From Campylobacteraceae bacterium (GTDB lineage: Bacteria; Campylobacterota; Campylobacteria; Campylobacterales; Sulfurovaceae), in contig JALWMN010000080.1 in the NCBI GenBank assembly GCA_027083895.1, positions 1-5,597 on the forward strand: a stretch of DNA of 5,597 nucleotides, in the 5' to 3' direction. A model generated the notes under the pieces. That model saw nothing but the letters and a program-made list of their open reading frames with translations, searched no databases and was not told the DNA's origin. Of the stretch, positions 4,990 through 5,597 are shown one piece after another. The translations under genes were made by a program, and so were the position numbers. The first letter of the stretch is position 1. Each line of letters begins with the position of its first letter.

Positions 4990-5042
4990 AAAGCCTCAAA
5001 TCTCTCAATTTCCTAAAAATCTAAGAGAAGTTAAGATACTAT

Positions 5043-5048
5043 TACAAT
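5043..5048 (+). promoter_or_regulatory. Candidate -10 box for the aldolase gene
   Basis: TACAAT (5 of 6 to TATAAT) lies 22 nt before the ATG at 5071, in an AT-rich stretch after the terminator. The resulting leader would be short, about 16 nt, but still includes AAAGGG at 5058-5063. Other AT-rich hexamers nearby could serve instead. Confidence 0.35.
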
Positions 5049-5070
5049 AATTTATATAAAGGGTATATCG

Positions 5071-5597
5071 ATGTTACGAAAAAGAGGCTCAATGTTGAGC
5101 GTTCGAGAGGACATTCGTGTTTTAGATTGTACTATTCGAGATGGTGGATTGGTCAATAACTTCCACTTTAGTGATGACTTTGTTCGAGGAGTATATGAGA
5201 CATGTGTTGCGTGTGGAGTTGATTATATGGAGATAGGAAAGAACAACTCCCCAACACTCATGAGCGAAGAGGAGTTTGGAGCGTGGAACTTCTGTAAAGA
5301 GGAGGATATTCGAAGAATCGTAGGTGAGAATAATACCGATATGAAGATTGCTGTAATGTCTGATATTGGGCGAACTGTAAAAGAGGAGCTTCTGCCTAAG
5401 AAAGATTCAGTTGTCGATATGGTGCGGATTGCAACCTACATTCACCAAATTCCAGAAGCGATTGAGCTTATCGAAGATGCACACGCAAAAGGGTATGAGA
5501 CAACAGTGAATATTATGGCAATCTCAAAAGCATTTGAGGGTGAGCTAGATGAGACGCTTGATCTCTTAGCCAAGACTCCAGTAGATGTTATCTATAT
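5071..5597 (+). CDS. HMGL-like (DRE-TIM) aldolase, 3' end outside the window
   Basis: The frame is open from ATG at 5071 through the right edge (175 complete codons, no stop), so only the N-terminal part is present. Residues 18-30 (LDCTIRDGGLVNN) carry the Arg-Asp-Gly signature of the pyruvate-carboxyltransferase/HMG-CoA-lyase TIM barrels. In that superfamily the Asp (Asp24) binds the divalent metal and the Arg (Arg23) stabilises the enolate. EIG at 54-56 closes the second strand of the barrel. The RDGG-x-VNN variant is closest to 4-hydroxy-2-oxovalerate aldolase-like 'aldolase catalytic domain' proteins rather than isopropylmalate or citramalate synthases, which typically read DTTLRDG. The metal-binding His pair expected later is beyond the edge, so the reaction cannot be named. 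AAAGGG at 5058-5063 supports 5071; an in-frame ATG at 5092 with AAGAGG 4 nt upstream is an alternative. A terminator separates it from the ligase. Confidence 0.85.
   Translation, partial: MLRKRGSMLSVREDIRVLDCTIRDGGLVNNFHFSDDFVRGVYETCVACGVDYMEIGKNNSPTLMSEEEFGAWNFCKEEDIRRIVGENNTDMKIAVMSDIGRTVKEELLPKKDSVVDMVRIATYIHQIPEAIELIEDAHAKGYETTVNIMAISKAFEGELDETLDLLAKTPVDVIY

Overview
The window looks like a piece of a Campylobacterota (epsilonproteobacterial) chromosome. It is AT-rich, its genes are short and tightly packed, Shine-Dalgarno sites are of the AAAGGA/GGAGG type, -10 boxes are strong with little -35, and it carries a UPF0323 lipoprotein, a family I know only from this phylum. A sulfur-oxidising marine or vent genus related to Sulfurimonas or Sulfurovum is a reasonable guess, but the genus cannot be fixed from the sequence alone. 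No rRNA, tRNA, CRISPR array or intact mobile element was seen.

Layout. Bases 32-694 (+) encode an FMN nitroreductase-family oxidoreductase. Bases 780-1019 (+) encode a small cysteine-rich protein of unknown function, behind an extended -10 promoter and a perfect 12-bp palindrome. A hairpin separates it from a convergent outer-membrane beta-barrel gene (2013-1075, -). A 368-bp gap follows with no convincing gene. Next is a divergent pair: a 107-aa protein built on an internal duplication (2705-2382, -) and a 78-aa protein of unknown function (2862-3098, +), each with a recognisable promoter in the 156 bp between them.

The most interesting unit is 3172-4945 (+). A UPF0323 lipoprotein with a glycine-zipper segment and a Gly-rich tail ending in Gly-Gly overlaps by 8 bp a glutathionylspermidine-synthetase-like ATP-grasp ligase of the YgiC/YjfC type. 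The ligase starts at an internal GTG at 3770, not at the far-upstream ATG of the open frame. The pair has the same architecture as Escherichia coli ygiB-ygiC, although the lipoprotein belongs to a differently named family. Glutathionylspermidine synthetase joins an amine to the C-terminal glycine carboxylate of glutathione. I therefore infer, as an untested hypothesis, that this ligase may act on the glycine-terminated lipoprotein tail. The unit ends at a good intrinsic terminator (4960-4989).

At the right edge (5071 onward, +) begins an HMGL-like/DRE-TIM aldolase whose C-terminal half lies outside the window. Nothing in the window ties its function to the lipoprotein-ligase pair.
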